Below are positions 6,165-14,532 of a stretch of 31,456 nucleotides of DNA, one piece after another. Each line of letters begins with the position of its first letter. The first letter of the stretch is position 1. Made by a program: the position numbers and the translations under genes. A model generated the notes under the pieces. That model saw only the letters and a program-made list of their open reading frames with translations, had not been told where the DNA came from and searched no databases. The stretch comes from an uncultured Bacilli bacterium (GTDB lineage: Bacteria; Bacillota_I; Bacilli_A; RF39; UBA660): contig CAKPEJ010000014.1 in the NCBI GenBank assembly GCA_934149325.1, forward strand, positions 1 to 31,456, read 5' to 3'.

Positions 6165-8279
6165 ATGAATGGACAAAATCCTTTTGAAGAAAGTTTACAA
6201 AATCCACTACAAAAATATGGTAGAGATATTGTAGAAGAAGTAAAAAATGGAAAAACAGATCCAGTAATAGGACGTGATGAAGAAGTTAGAAGTATCACAC
6301 GAATATTATCAAGAAAAACAAAGAATAACCCTGTTTTAATAGGTGAACCAGGAGTAGGTAAAACTGCAATAGTAGAAGGTTTAGCTCAAAGAATTGTTAA
6401 AGGTGATGTACCTAACAGTTTAAAAAATAAAAGAATATTTGAACTAGATATGGGTGCACTTATAGCAGGTGCTAAATATAGAGGTGAATTTGAAGAAAGA
6501 TTAAAAGCTGTATTAAAGGAAATAAAAGAAAGTAATGGTGAAATAATTCTTTTTATAGATGAAATACACATGATAGTTGGTGCTGGTGCTTTAGAAGGTG
6601 CAATGGACGCTGGTAATATGCTAAAGCCTATGCTTGCAAGAGGTGAAATTAGTGTAATAGGTGCAACAACACTTAACGAATATAGAAAATATATAGAAAA
6701 AGATGGTGCACTAGAAAGACGTTTCCAAAAAGTAATAGTTAAAGAACCTAATGTACTTGATACAATAACTATCCTTCGTGGATTAAAAGAAAGATTTGAA
6801 GTTCATCATGGTGTTTCAATAAAAGACAGAGCTTTAGTTGCAGCAGCAACACTTTCAAATAGATATATAACGGATAGATTTCTTCCTGATAAAGCAATAG
6901 ATTTAATAGATGAAGCTTGTGCAACTATTAAAGTTCAAATGGATTCAGTACCAACTGAACTAGATACTTTAACAAGAAAGATAATGAGACTTGAAATAGA
7001 GAAAGAAGCTCTAAAAAAAGAAAAAGATGAGATAAGTAAATCTAGAGTTGTAGAAATAAATGATAATTTATTAAAATTAAAAGAAGATGAAAAAAATCTA
7101 AGAAGTGATTGGGAAGAAGAAAAAAGAATCAATGATAAAATAAAAAATAAAAAAGAAGAAATTGCTTCTGCAAACTTTAAATTAGAACAAGCTGAAAATA
7201 TGTATGATTTAGAATCAGCAGCTAAATTAAGACATGGTACACTTCCAAAACTTGAAAAAGAATTAGAAGAATTAAATAGTGCTGCAAAAAAAGAAATATT
7301 ATCAGATACAGTTGATGAAGAAGATATTGCTAAAATAATTTCAAATTGGACTAAAATACCTATTAGTAAATTAGTTGGTGGAGAAAGAGAAAAAATTATT
7401 CATCTAGAAGAAAATATGAAAAAAAGAGTAAAAGGACAAGATGAAGCTTTAAAACTTGTTAGTGAAGCAATAATTCGTTCAAGAGCGGGAATTAAAGATC
7501 CAAATAGACCAATTGGTTCATTTATATTTTTAGGTCCAACAGGTGTAGGTAAAACGGAAGTTGCTAAAACACTTGCATATGAGCTTTTTGACGATGAAAG
7601 ACATATAGTTAGAATTGATATGAGTGAATATATGGAAAGTCATTCAGTATCTAGATTAGTAGGTGCGCCTCCAGGATATGTAGGATATGATGAAGGTGGA
7701 CAATTAACAGAGGCAGTAAGAAGAAATCCATATAGTATTGTATTATTTGATGAAATAGAAAAAGCACATAAAGATGTATTTAATATATTACTTCAAATAT
7801 TAGATGATGGTAGAATAACTGATTCACAAGGTAGAACAGTTGATTTTAAAAATACAATTATAATTATGACATCTAATTTGGGTAGTGAATTTATTTTAGA
7901 AAATATGGAAAATAAAGATGAACTTGTAATGAATGAATTAAAGCATACATTTAAACCAGAATTTATAAATCGTATAGATGAAATAATTATATTTAAATCA
8001 CTTGATAAAAAAGTAGTATATGAAATACTTGATAAAATAATAAGTGATATAGAAAAAAGATTAGATGATAAGAAAATTACATTAAAATTAACTACTAAAG
8101 CAAAAGATTTTATTATAAATAATTCTTATGATGAGAAATATGGTGCAAGACCTATAAAAAGATTTGTATCTAGAAATCTAGAAACATTACTTGCTAGTGA
8201 AATTATTAATGATAATATTAAATTTGGTGAAGAAGTTAATATTGATGAAGAAGGTAATAAATTAGTAATACGTAATTAA
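6165..8279 (+). CDS. clpB: ATP-dependent disaggregase ClpB, N-domain-less form
   Basis: This 704-aa Hsp100 chaperone is the hexameric disaggregase that works with DnaK to rescue aggregated proteins in the cytosol. Two AAA+ modules are visible. The first has Walker A G-E-P-G-V-G-K-T at residues 60-67 and Walker B I-L-F-I-D-E-I-H. The second has G-P-T-G-V-G-K-T at about 457-464 and V-L-F-D-E-I-E-K-A-H. A long charged coiled-coil middle domain lies between them (about 260-390), which separates ClpB from ClpC/ClpA. The usual N-terminal Clp repeat domain (about 140 residues) is missing; the protein starts just before the first AAA+ module, as in Mollicutes ClpB. ATG 6165 has AGGAGGGG 6 bases upstream; an in-frame ATG at 6096 lies in the promoter. 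The CIRCE operator agrees with the ClpB assignment. Confidence 0.93.
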   Translation: MNGQNPFEESLQNPLQKYGRDIVEEVKNGKTDPVIGRDEEVRSITRILSRKTKNNPVLIGEPGVGKTAIVEGLAQRIVKGDVPNSLKNKRIFELDMGALIAGAKYRGEFEERLKAVLKEIKESNGEIILFIDEIHMIVGAGALEGAMDAGNMLKPMLARGEISVIGATTLNEYRKYIEKDGALERRFQKVIVKEPNVLDTITILRGLKERFEVHHGVSIKDRALVAAATLSNRYITDRFLPDKAIDLIDEACATIKVQMDSVPTELDTLTRKIMRLEIEKEALKKEKDEISKSRVVEINDNLLKLKEDEKNLRSDWEEEKRINDKIKNKKEEIASANFKLEQAENMYDLESAAKLRHGTLPKLEKELEELNSAAKKEILSDTVDEEDIAKIISNWTKIPISKLVGGEREKIIHLEENMKKRVKGQDEALKLVSEAIIRSRAGIKDPNRPIGSFIFLGPTGVGKTEVAKTLAYELFDDERHIVRIDMSEYMESHSVSRLVGAPPGYVGYDEGGQLTEAVRRNPYSIVLFDEIEKAHKDVFNILLQILDDGRITDSQGRTVDFKNTIIIMTSNLGSEFILENMENKDELVMNELKHTFKPEFINRIDEIIIFKSLDKKVVYEILDKIISDIEKRLDDKKITLKLTTKAKDFIINNSYDEKYGARPIKRFVSRNLETLLASEIINDNIKFGEEVNIDEEGNKLVIRN

Positions 8280-8280
8280 A

Positions 8281-8307
8281 AGAATCAATTTTATGATTCT
8301 TTTTTTA
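8281..8307 (+). terminator. Intrinsic terminator after clpB
   Basis: AGAATCA (8281-8287) pairs with TGATTCT (8294-8300) around a 6-base loop, followed by seven T. It makes clpB monocistronic. Confidence 0.85.
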
Positions 8308-8356
8308 TTTAATATTTTTATTATTTTTGCTATACTATAAGTAAAGAGGTATTAAT

Positions 8357-8986
8357 ATGAATAAGTTAGATATAAAAAGTTTAGATTTAAATAAAAAAAT
8401 AGGTGAAGGAAAAGAATCTATAGTATATGATTATGGAGATAAAGTTATAAAAATATTTAAGAGTGAAAATGAAAGAACTTCACCATTTAAAAGGATAAGT
8501 GATGAAGGACTTATAAAGTTGCAAACACTTCCTCTAAAACATTTTAATAAACCGGTAGATATTATTTATGATAATTTAAAAATATTAGGATATACTGAAA
8601 ATAAACTTGAAATAGATGATTTAAATGAAAAATTAAGTGTTGATATTTTGAATGAAATAAAGGAAGATATAATATGTTTAAGTTATAGTGGGTTTAAAAT
8701 AGATGACATTTTCTATAATTATACCAGTTTTAATAATTTTATGTTTTTTGATATGACAAGTTATAGTTATGTAAATAGTGAAAAAAGAGAATTACTTGAT
8801 TTTTATTATCAAAAAAATATAGCTACTATAAATACATTTTTAGTCGGATTAAATATGTTTAATGCATATAGACATGGAAGTAAGAATGAATTAACTAAAA
8901 CTTTTAAAGCTAATGAATTTATAAATAAAAATATAGGTAATGAATATTATGGAGATTATATAAGAGAAAATAGTATGAAAATGTAA
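8357..8986 (+). CDS. Protein-kinase-like fold protein, 209 aa
   Basis: The N-terminus carries a glycine-loop-like signature G16-E-G-K-E-S-I-V-Y, followed by a candidate ATP-binding lysine in K-V-I-K-I-F-K (about residues 29-35), as in small bacterial protein-kinase-like proteins. Further on, S-F-N-N-F-M-F-F-D-M-T-S-Y (about residues 123-135) could hold the metal-binding Asp that usually follows the catalytic loop. A classical H-R-D is not visible, so activity is uncertain. The length is short for a kinase. The start at 8357 has AAAGAGG 9 bases upstream and a TATACT -10-like box at about 8331. It is monocistronic, ended by a shared bidirectional terminator. The substrate is unknown. Confidence 0.6.
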   Translation: MNKLDIKSLDLNKKIGEGKESIVYDYGDKVIKIFKSENERTSPFKRISDEGLIKLQTLPLKHFNKPVDIIYDNLKILGYTENKLEIDDLNEKLSVDILNEIKEDIICLSYSGFKIDDIFYNYTSFNNFMFFDMTSYSYVNSEKRELLDFYYQKNIATINTFLVGLNMFNAYRHGSKNELTKTFKANEFINKNIGNEYYGDYIRENSMKM

Positions 8987-9014
8987 AAAAAGTCGCTAAA
9001 AAAGCGATTTTTTT
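8985..9014. terminator. Bidirectional terminator between convergent genes
   Basis: TCGCT (8993-8997) and AGCGA (9003-9007) form a GC-containing stem, extended by an A-tract on the left (8985-8991) and a T-tract on the right (9008-9014). It can terminate both the kinase-like gene (+) and the UPF0316 gene (-), whose stop codon lies in its T-tract. Confidence 0.8.
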
Positions 9015-9531
9015 ATTTTCCAAAATATCCATTTAGACTTTCTTTACTTTCTGTAACAGTTATAAAAGCATCTTTATCTACACTTAAAATTAATTTTTTA
9101 AAATCTCTAACTTTTTTATTATTTATTTGAGAATAAATCATATAGTTATTATCTTCTTTATGTATTCCCTTACATTCTATAATTGATGCTGAATAACTAG
9201 AATTTTTAAGTACTTTTAAGACACTATTATTTAGATTTTTAGTAATTATTTGCATGCTTACACTTCCATCATTAAATAATTGTGAAAGTCTACTACCTAC
9301 ATATGTTCCAGCCGCATATCCTAAAGAATATGAAAGTGCTATCCAAATACTTTCTATATTTGTATTTAGTGCTTCTTTAACTACAACAAACCAAATAAAA
9401 ACATCTATAAATCCAATTACTGTCGCAAGATTTCTTTTATTTTTTACAACATATATAGTAACAAGTGTTCCAAGAGAAACATCAACTAATCTACCAAAAA
9501 AGATTTTTAAACATAATATAAATAGTTCCAT
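9013..9531 (-). CDS. UPF0316/DUF2179 membrane protein (YebE-like)
   Basis: This 172-aa protein matches UPF0316 in layout. An N-terminal membrane region (about residues 1-75, DUF5698-like) has three helices and a conserved-looking L-G-Y-A-A-G-T-Y-V-G-S motif. A soluble C-terminal DUF2179-type domain (about residues 90-168) ends in a strand with D-A-F-I-T-V-T-E. The function of the family is unknown; DUF2179 is thought to be a ligand-binding beta-alpha-beta module found in membrane proteins. It lies 24 bases downstream of the cysteine-rich gene on the same strand, so the two are probably cotranscribed. No strong ribosome binding site precedes the ATG at 9531. Confidence 0.82.
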   Translation of the reverse strand: MELFILCLKIFFGRLVDVSLGTLVTIYVVKNKRNLATVIGFIDVFIWFVVVKEALNTNIESIWIALSYSLGYAAGTYVGSRLSQLFNDGSVSMQIITKNLNNSVLKVLKNSSYSASIIECKGIHKEDNNYMIYSQINNKKVRDFKKLILSVDKDAFITVTESKESLNGYFGK

Positions 9532-9555
9532 TATCTTAAATAAAAAGATTTAAAA

Positions 9556-9828
9556 TTAATCTAAATCTTCTTTATAATTATCACATGTAATATGTATACA
9601 TGATTCTTTAGAACCATCACATTCACAATCTTTTAAGCATAGTTTAGTTTTATCATCTTCTATATTACAATCACATGATTCACAAATAATAGTTAAATCT
9701 TCGCAATTTTCACAATTAGAACATTCTACTTTTATTTTGTTATTATCATCTTTTACGCATACACAATTTTCACAAACTATATTTTTTTCTTTGTTTTTAT
9801 TTTCATTATTTTTATTTTTACATGACAT
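9556..9828 (-). CDS. Cysteine-rich 90-aa protein, probable metal binder
   Basis: The protein contains 15 cysteines in 90 residues, many in C-x-x-C-x-C or C-x-C spacing (C-E-N-C-V-C, C-S-N-C-E-N-C, C-E-S-C-D-C, C-E-C), in a very acidic background with one His. Such density suggests metal thiolate binding (metallothionein-like) or a redox/disulfide protein. No known family is recognised. ATG 9828 is chosen because AAGGAG lies 10 bases upstream; the frame is open further upstream to 9924, but that region is hydrophobic, overlaps the divergent gene's start and lacks a ribosome binding site. It is divergent from the DNA glycosylase gene and upstream of the UPF0316 gene. It has no signal peptide, so it should be cytoplasmic. 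Confidence 0.7.
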   Translation of the reverse strand: MSCKNKNNENKNKEKNIVCENCVCVKDDNNKIKVECSNCENCEDLTIICESCDCNIEDDKTKLCLKDCECDGSKESCIHITCDNYKEDLD

Positions 9829-9910
9829 ATTATCTTTCTCCTTCAATTTTATTATGAGTAATAATTTAAAAATTATACTAATTATGTTAAAATATTTTTG
9901 AGGGGATAAT

Positions 9911-10744
9911 ATGATAAAAATCAAAAATACAGATATAGATTTAAAAGGGACAATAGAATGTGGTCAAATATTTAGATACGAAAAAGAAAGTGATAACTCT
10001 TATACTATTATTTTAAGTGATAGAGTAGTTAATGTTAAAAAAGAGGAAGATGTTTTATATGTTTCTTCAAATAACGAAAATAATTTAGAAAGTGTTATTA
10101 AAAATTACTTAGATCTAGATAGAGATTATGATTCTTTAAATAAAAAATTAATAAAAGATAATACTGAACTTTCAAGTATTATAGATTTTTGTAAAGGATT
10201 CAAAATAATTAATCAACCTAAATTTGAATGTATAATAAGTTATATTTTATCTTCAAATAATGGAGTAAATCAAATTAGAAATTCTCTAAACTTAATATCA
10301 GAAAAATATGGTAAAAAAGTTATTTTTAATAATAAAGATTATTATTTATTTCCAAGTTCTACTGACTTAAAGAATGTGACTAAAGAGGACTATAGAATTT
10401 TAAAAACTGGTTTTAGAGATAAATATATATTTGATATGGTAAAAAAAATAAATGATAAAGATTTTATAATAGATGATATAGATAATATGAACTCAAATGA
10501 TGCGCTTAATTATTTAATGAGCAATAAAGGAATAGGTGAGAAAGTATCATCTTGTATATTACTTTTTTCTTATTCAAGATTTGATGTTTTTCCAATAGAT
10601 ACATGGGTAAAAAAATATATGAAAGATACATATAATATTTTAACAGTTAATGAAATAAAAAAGTTTTCAATGGAAAAGTATGGAGAATATTCAGGACTTG
10701 TTATTCAGTATATGTTTCATTATAAAAGAAACAAAGAAAATTAA
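9911..10744 (+). CDS. 8-oxoguanine DNA glycosylase/AP lyase (OGG1-type)
   Basis: This 277-aa enzyme removes oxidized guanine from DNA in base excision repair. The helix-hairpin-helix is seen as N-K-G-I-G-E-K211-V-S-S-C, with the catalytic lysine directly after G-I-G-E. The conserved Gly/Pro-Asp loop is F-P-I-D230-T-W-V-K-K. K211 and D230 correspond to K249 and D268 of human OGG1. The N-terminal region I-E-C-G-Q-I-F-R-Y matches the OGG N-terminal lobe (G-Q-x-F-R/W). The length is typical for bacterial OGG1-like proteins. GAGGGG lies 5 bases before the ATG. The stop codon overlaps tail-to-tail with that of gerAB in a shared TTAA. Confidence 0.9.
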   Translation: MIKIKNTDIDLKGTIECGQIFRYEKESDNSYTIILSDRVVNVKKEEDVLYVSSNNENNLESVIKNYLDLDRDYDSLNKKLIKDNTELSSIIDFCKGFKIINQPKFECIISYILSSNNGVNQIRNSLNLISEKYGKKVIFNNKDYYLFPSSTDLKNVTKEDYRILKTGFRDKYIFDMVKKINDKDFIIDDIDNMNSNDALNYLMSNKGIGEKVSSCILLFSYSRFDVFPIDTWVKKYMKDTYNILTVNEIKKFSMEKYGEYSGLVIQYMFHYKRNKEN

Positions 10745-11835
10745 TTAGATCTTTGCTTCTTTTTTATTAAAATAAAACAAGTTATCATTAAAATTAAAAC
10801 AGGTATTGTATATATAAATATAAAATAATTTTTAACAAAATTATATTCAATAGTAGTGTTAGAAAACATTTTTGGCGCTATAAATAAAGATATAAAGATT
10901 ATTAAATAATATATACTTTTTTTAATATTCTCTTTTTTTATTTTTAAGTTTTCTAAATAAAATTTTATAAAATATAAATTCATAACAGATCCAATAAATA
11001 ATGAAAATAACCATTGTGATGATAATAAATTTTCAACATGTTCAATAAAATCAAAAAAATTAATTTTTTTTAATAAAGAAAATTCTGGATAATAAAATAT
11101 TTTTGCGTAATCTATTCCAAATATACTTATTATAAATGAAAATATAATTAAAAATTCTATAAATGCAATTATATAAAAAATAATAAAACTTTTATTTAAA
11201 TTTTTTGAATTATTAATTTTATTTTTTGGTACAGTAAGAAGTAAAAATATAGGCGTTAAAAAATATGATAGGAATATAAATGAACTTGATATTATATTAT
11301 TAAATTCAGTATTTAAAATGGGTTTAAAATTATCAAAATCTAGAAAATTTAAAAGGCCTAAAATTGATAAAAGAAATTCTATAATTGCAAGTATAAAACA
11401 GATTAATGATACTTTAGATATTGTTTTAATATCTTTACTTACAATATACATAACTGGTATTAAAAATAATATTGTTATTAAAAATTTAGGTGTTTGATCT
11501 AAAAATTTATTTTGAATATATATGGATAAATTCCATAAAGAAAACATAAAATATACTGTTACAGATATAAATAAAATAAAATTTATAATATTACCTAATT
11601 TATTATTAAATATTTTTTTATTCTTCTCAAATAAATTTAAATCTTTTTCATAATTCATTATATTTAAAAATAAATATAAAAATATGAAACCTATTATAAA
11701 AGCTAATATAATAGATAACCATGTATCTTGCATACTTAAGTTTAATATTCTTGCAAATCCAACTCCTAGAAATAATTCTTGTGATAAGAAAAATAATAAA
11801 CATGCATATCCCTTATGTCCAATTTTTTCATTCAT
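10741..11835 (-). CDS. gerAB: Spore germination permease-like protein GerAB
   Basis: This 364-aa integral membrane protein has about ten hydrophobic helices and matches the B subunit of GerA-type germinant receptors (spore germination permease, APC superfamily). The B subunit sits in the spore inner membrane and binds the germinant. Visible helices include residues about 10-28, 38-58, 86-108, 118-135, 142-165, 181-200 and 217-240. The N-terminal G-Y-A-C-L-L-F-F-L and the final Lys-rich tail are typical. Translation is coupled to gerAC: the ATG shares its A with the gerAC stop (TAATG), and AAAGGAG lies within the gerAC end. It is the last gene of the A-C-B operon. The germinant cannot be inferred. 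Confidence 0.88.
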   Translation of the reverse strand: MNEKIGHKGYACLLFFLSQELFLGVGFARILNLSMQDTWLSIILAFIIGFIFLYLFLNIMNYEKDLNLFEKNKKIFNNKLGNIINFILFISVTVYFMFSLWNLSIYIQNKFLDQTPKFLITILFLIPVMYIVSKDIKTISKVSLICFILAIIEFLLSILGLLNFLDFDNFKPILNTEFNNIISSSFIFLSYFLTPIFLLLTVPKNKINNSKNLNKSFIIFYIIAFIEFLIIFSFIISIFGIDYAKIFYYPEFSLLKKINFFDFIEHVENLLSSQWLFSLFIGSVMNLYFIKFYLENLKIKKENIKKSIYYLIIFISLFIAPKMFSNTTIEYNFVKNYFIFIYTIPVLILMITCFILIKKKQRSN

Positions 11836-12989
11836 TAGTATTTTTCTCCTTTTATTGAATTGCTTATTTCACCTTTTCTGACTATATTAACATTAACATT
11901 ATATTTGATATTATAGTCTTCATTTTTATATTTAGGATAATCTAAATAAATTAGTCTTTCTATTCCTAAAAATTTTCCTTTAGTATTTTTTTGTTTATTA
12001 ATAGCTTTCTTTATATAGGATTTTATCTTTTTTTCAGATCCTTTTTCTAAACTTTCTAAAGTTTTTGTTTTTGTTAATTTTTTAGAACAATTATATTCAG
12101 TGATAATAGCATTTACATTTATATAAAATGTAACAGTATATTTATTATTTTCTTTTTTTATTTTACTTTTTGTTTTATTACTCTGTACGCTTACAGAAGC
12201 ATAATTTTTATCATCACATTTTACTGGGATAACCATTTTTTGTATTTGATTTCTTAAATAGTTATAACCAATAATTTCATCTTTTTTTAAAAATGTTTCA
12301 AATTTTCCTTCATTTGTTACAGCAAGACTATCTATTACTATTTTTGATATTGGGTCAGTTATTGTAATATTATCAACTGTTTTTCCTTTCTTTGATTTTT
12401 TATCTATTTTTAATACAGGAACAGTTGGATCAATACCTTTTTTTAAATAAAGAGAAACAAATTCATCTAATTTAGTTGTATAAGTAAGACCACTATTATT
12501 GTCTGCTGATTTCAAACTAAGTTTTACATATTCTGCTGGTATTGTTTCTGTAGAGGTTAATATTTTTAATACATCACTTGCTTTATCATCCTTTACAATT
12601 GTTACAACAAATTCATTTCTAACTTCTGTAACTCTATTAAATATATCTAATATATTTTGAATACCTTCACTTGCTACTTCTTCTGATAATACAATTTTAC
12701 TTAAATGATTACCATATAATCTTCTAGGGGATTTTAGTGTTAAATCTCTAAGAGCTTCATGGATGGTTTTTCCTTTTCTAGAATATACAGTTATTTGACT
12801 ATCTTCGCTTTCTTCATTTTCTTTAGAATTCATAATTTGAGCACTAACTATATATTCGTTTTTAGTTTCATCTTTATCAATACCAATTGAACTGGTTATG
12901 GCCATTTGATTTATTTCTTTATAATTGTAACAGCCTGAGGTTAAAAATATAATTAACAATGTAATAAGTGATAATAATAGTTTTTTCAT
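11835..12989 (-). CDS. gerAC: Germinant receptor lipoprotein GerAC
   Basis: This 384-aa lipoprotein forms the C subunit of the germinant receptor. It has a signal peptide with Lys-rich start and hydrophobic core, and the lipobox L-T-S-G-C20 followed by Y-N-Y-K-E-I-N, close to the G-C-W-x-x-x-E-I/L motif of the family. Next come the typical first beta strands (I-G-I-D-K-D, then S-A-Q-I-M-N) and a C-terminal Ger_x_C-like domain with a Lys-rich amphipathic helix near residues 310-330. The start has AAGGAG about 10 bases upstream. It begins 2 bases after the gerAA stop and overlaps gerAB by one base, so the three are one operon. Confidence 0.9.
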   Translation of the reverse strand: MKKLLLSLITLLIIFLTSGCYNYKEINQMAITSSIGIDKDETKNEYIVSAQIMNSKENEESEDSQITVYSRKGKTIHEALRDLTLKSPRRLYGNHLSKIVLSEEVASEGIQNILDIFNRVTEVRNEFVVTIVKDDKASDVLKILTSTETIPAEYVKLSLKSADNNSGLTYTTKLDEFVSLYLKKGIDPTVPVLKIDKKSKKGKTVDNITITDPISKIVIDSLAVTNEGKFETFLKKDEIIGYNYLRNQIQKMVIPVKCDDKNYASVSVQSNKTKSKIKKENNKYTVTFYINVNAIITEYNCSKKLTKTKTLESLEKGSEKKIKSYIKKAINKQKNTKGKFLGIERLIYLDYPKYKNEDYNIKYNVNVNIVRKGEISNSIKGEKY

Positions 12990-12991
12990 TT

Positions 12992-14386
12992 TTATCTCCT
13001 TTCTATATTATTTGTTAAATTATGGTTTCTTTTATTTAATTTAGCTTTTTTTGTTAAAATAATACAATTTTTTTGTAATTTAGAATCTAATAAACTATCT
13101 ACACTTACATAATCAAATCCATATGAATTTATACTACAAATTTTGGTTAAAAATAAAAGTAGTGCAATGAAAAAACCATATAAACCAGCGAATGCTGAAA
13201 AAAGTAAAAATGTAAGTTTCCATACTCTAATAGAATTTACTAAATCATTATCATTAAATAAAAAAGATGCGACTGATGAAATGGCTATTATTATAATCAT
13301 GATAGGTGATATGAGTCCTGCTTCTACAGCAGCTTGTCCAAGTACTAATGCACCTACAATTGACATAGACGTTCCTACAACAAAAGGTATTCTTGTATCT
13401 GATTCTTTTAATATTTCAAATATTAACCACATTACAAGAGCTTCAACTATGCTCGGAAATGGAACTCCTTCTCTTTGAATCGAAAAATTAATAAGTAAAC
13501 TTGTTGGAAGTGTTTCCTGATTAAAAGTAGTAAGTGCTATATACATACCAGGTATAGTTACAGATATTATGAATGCAATTACTCTAATTATTCTGGTAAC
13601 AGATACATTTTTTGAATTTTGATAATAATCATCTATAGTATGAATGGTATCTGAAAAAAACATAGGAATAATTATTACTTGCGGTGAATTTTCAACAACA
13701 ATCGCAATTCTTCCTTCCATAAGTTCAAAACTTGTAAGATCTGGCCTTTCTGTTGTTAAATTAGTAGGCATTATAGAATTTTCTTTATTTATTGCATCAA
13801 TTATATAATTACTATTCGCAACATAATCTAAACTTAAAGTTTTAAGTTTTTTGTTTATTTTATCTACTAAATCTTTTTTTACAATACCGTCTACATATAA
13901 AAGGGCAACCTTTGTTTTACTGCTAGTACCAATTGTATATTCATCCATTTTTAAATTTTTACTTCTAATTCTTTTTCTAATAAGACCAATATTATTTTCA
14001 TAATTTTCTGTAAATGCATCCTTTGGTCCTTTTATTACTTTTTCATTTGTTGCATTTGTTATTCCACTATCAAGCTGTGCTTTTGTTTCAAAAGAAATAA
14101 ATTTATTATTAATACAAATAACACAAAAACCAGAATATAAATTATCATACAATACCTTTTCATCAGTAATATCTACTAAATTTCCAGCTGGTAATTTATC
14201 TTTGATATCATTTATATCTTTTATAGTATTTTCATCAATAGGTCTTAAAATAAAATCATTTACAGTATTACTTTTACATAATGTTTCAAAATAAATAACA
14301 TAAACAGTAATATTTTTATTTTTAAGTTCTCTGATTTTTAAATCTGGATTATAATTTTTAAATTTTTTTATATCATTTATATTCAT
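12992..14386 (-). CDS. gerAA: Germinant receptor subunit GerAA
   Basis: This 464-aa protein is the A subunit of the GerA family. It has a soluble N-terminal domain (about residues 1-245) followed by a membrane domain with about five to six helices (residues about 260-425). Diagnostic family motifs are seen: G-P-K-D-A-F-T-E, N-I-G-L-I-R-K-R-I, T-E-R-P-D, E-G-R-I-A-I-V-V-E-N-S-P, D-D-Y-Y, P-T-S-L-L-I, F-P-S-I-V-E-A-L and V-G-A-L-V-L-G-Q-A-A-V-E-A-G-L-I-S-P. AGGAG lies 7 bases before the ATG. It is the first gene of the operon. On the minus strand TATACTA occurs about 55 bases upstream and resembles a sigma-G -10 (CATACTA-like), as expected for forespore expression, but no clear matching -35 is seen. 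Confidence 0.93.
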   Translation of the reverse strand: MNINDIKKFKNYNPDLKIRELKNKNITVYVIYFETLCKSNTVNDFILRPIDENTIKDINDIKDKLPAGNLVDITDEKVLYDNLYSGFCVICINNKFISFETKAQLDSGITNATNEKVIKGPKDAFTENYENNIGLIRKRIRSKNLKMDEYTIGTSSKTKVALLYVDGIVKKDLVDKINKKLKTLSLDYVANSNYIIDAINKENSIMPTNLTTERPDLTSFELMEGRIAIVVENSPQVIIIPMFFSDTIHTIDDYYQNSKNVSVTRIIRVIAFIISVTIPGMYIALTTFNQETLPTSLLINFSIQREGVPFPSIVEALVMWLIFEILKESDTRIPFVVGTSMSIVGALVLGQAAVEAGLISPIMIIIIAISSVASFLFNDNDLVNSIRVWKLTFLLFSAFAGLYGFFIALLLFLTKICSINSYGFDYVSVDSLLDSKLQKNCIILTKKAKLNKRNHNLTNNIERR

Positions 14387-14532
14387 AATTGACTCCTTTT
14401 TTATGTAGTGTGTCCAATTTTATAAAAAATATAGTATAAACTAGTGTAAAATAAGAATATATATTTGATAAAATAAATTTTTTAAATTGATGATATGTTA
14501 AAATGATAGTAAAGTGATTGGATGGTGTTCTT

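Noticed and set aside
9254..9553. Plus-strand 99-aa ORF opposite the UPF0316 gene
   Set aside because: Shadow of a well-supported minus-strand gene, with no ribosome binding site or family.
13143..13478. Plus-strand 111-aa ORF inside gerAA
   Set aside because: Antisense shadow of the conserved GerAA membrane domain.
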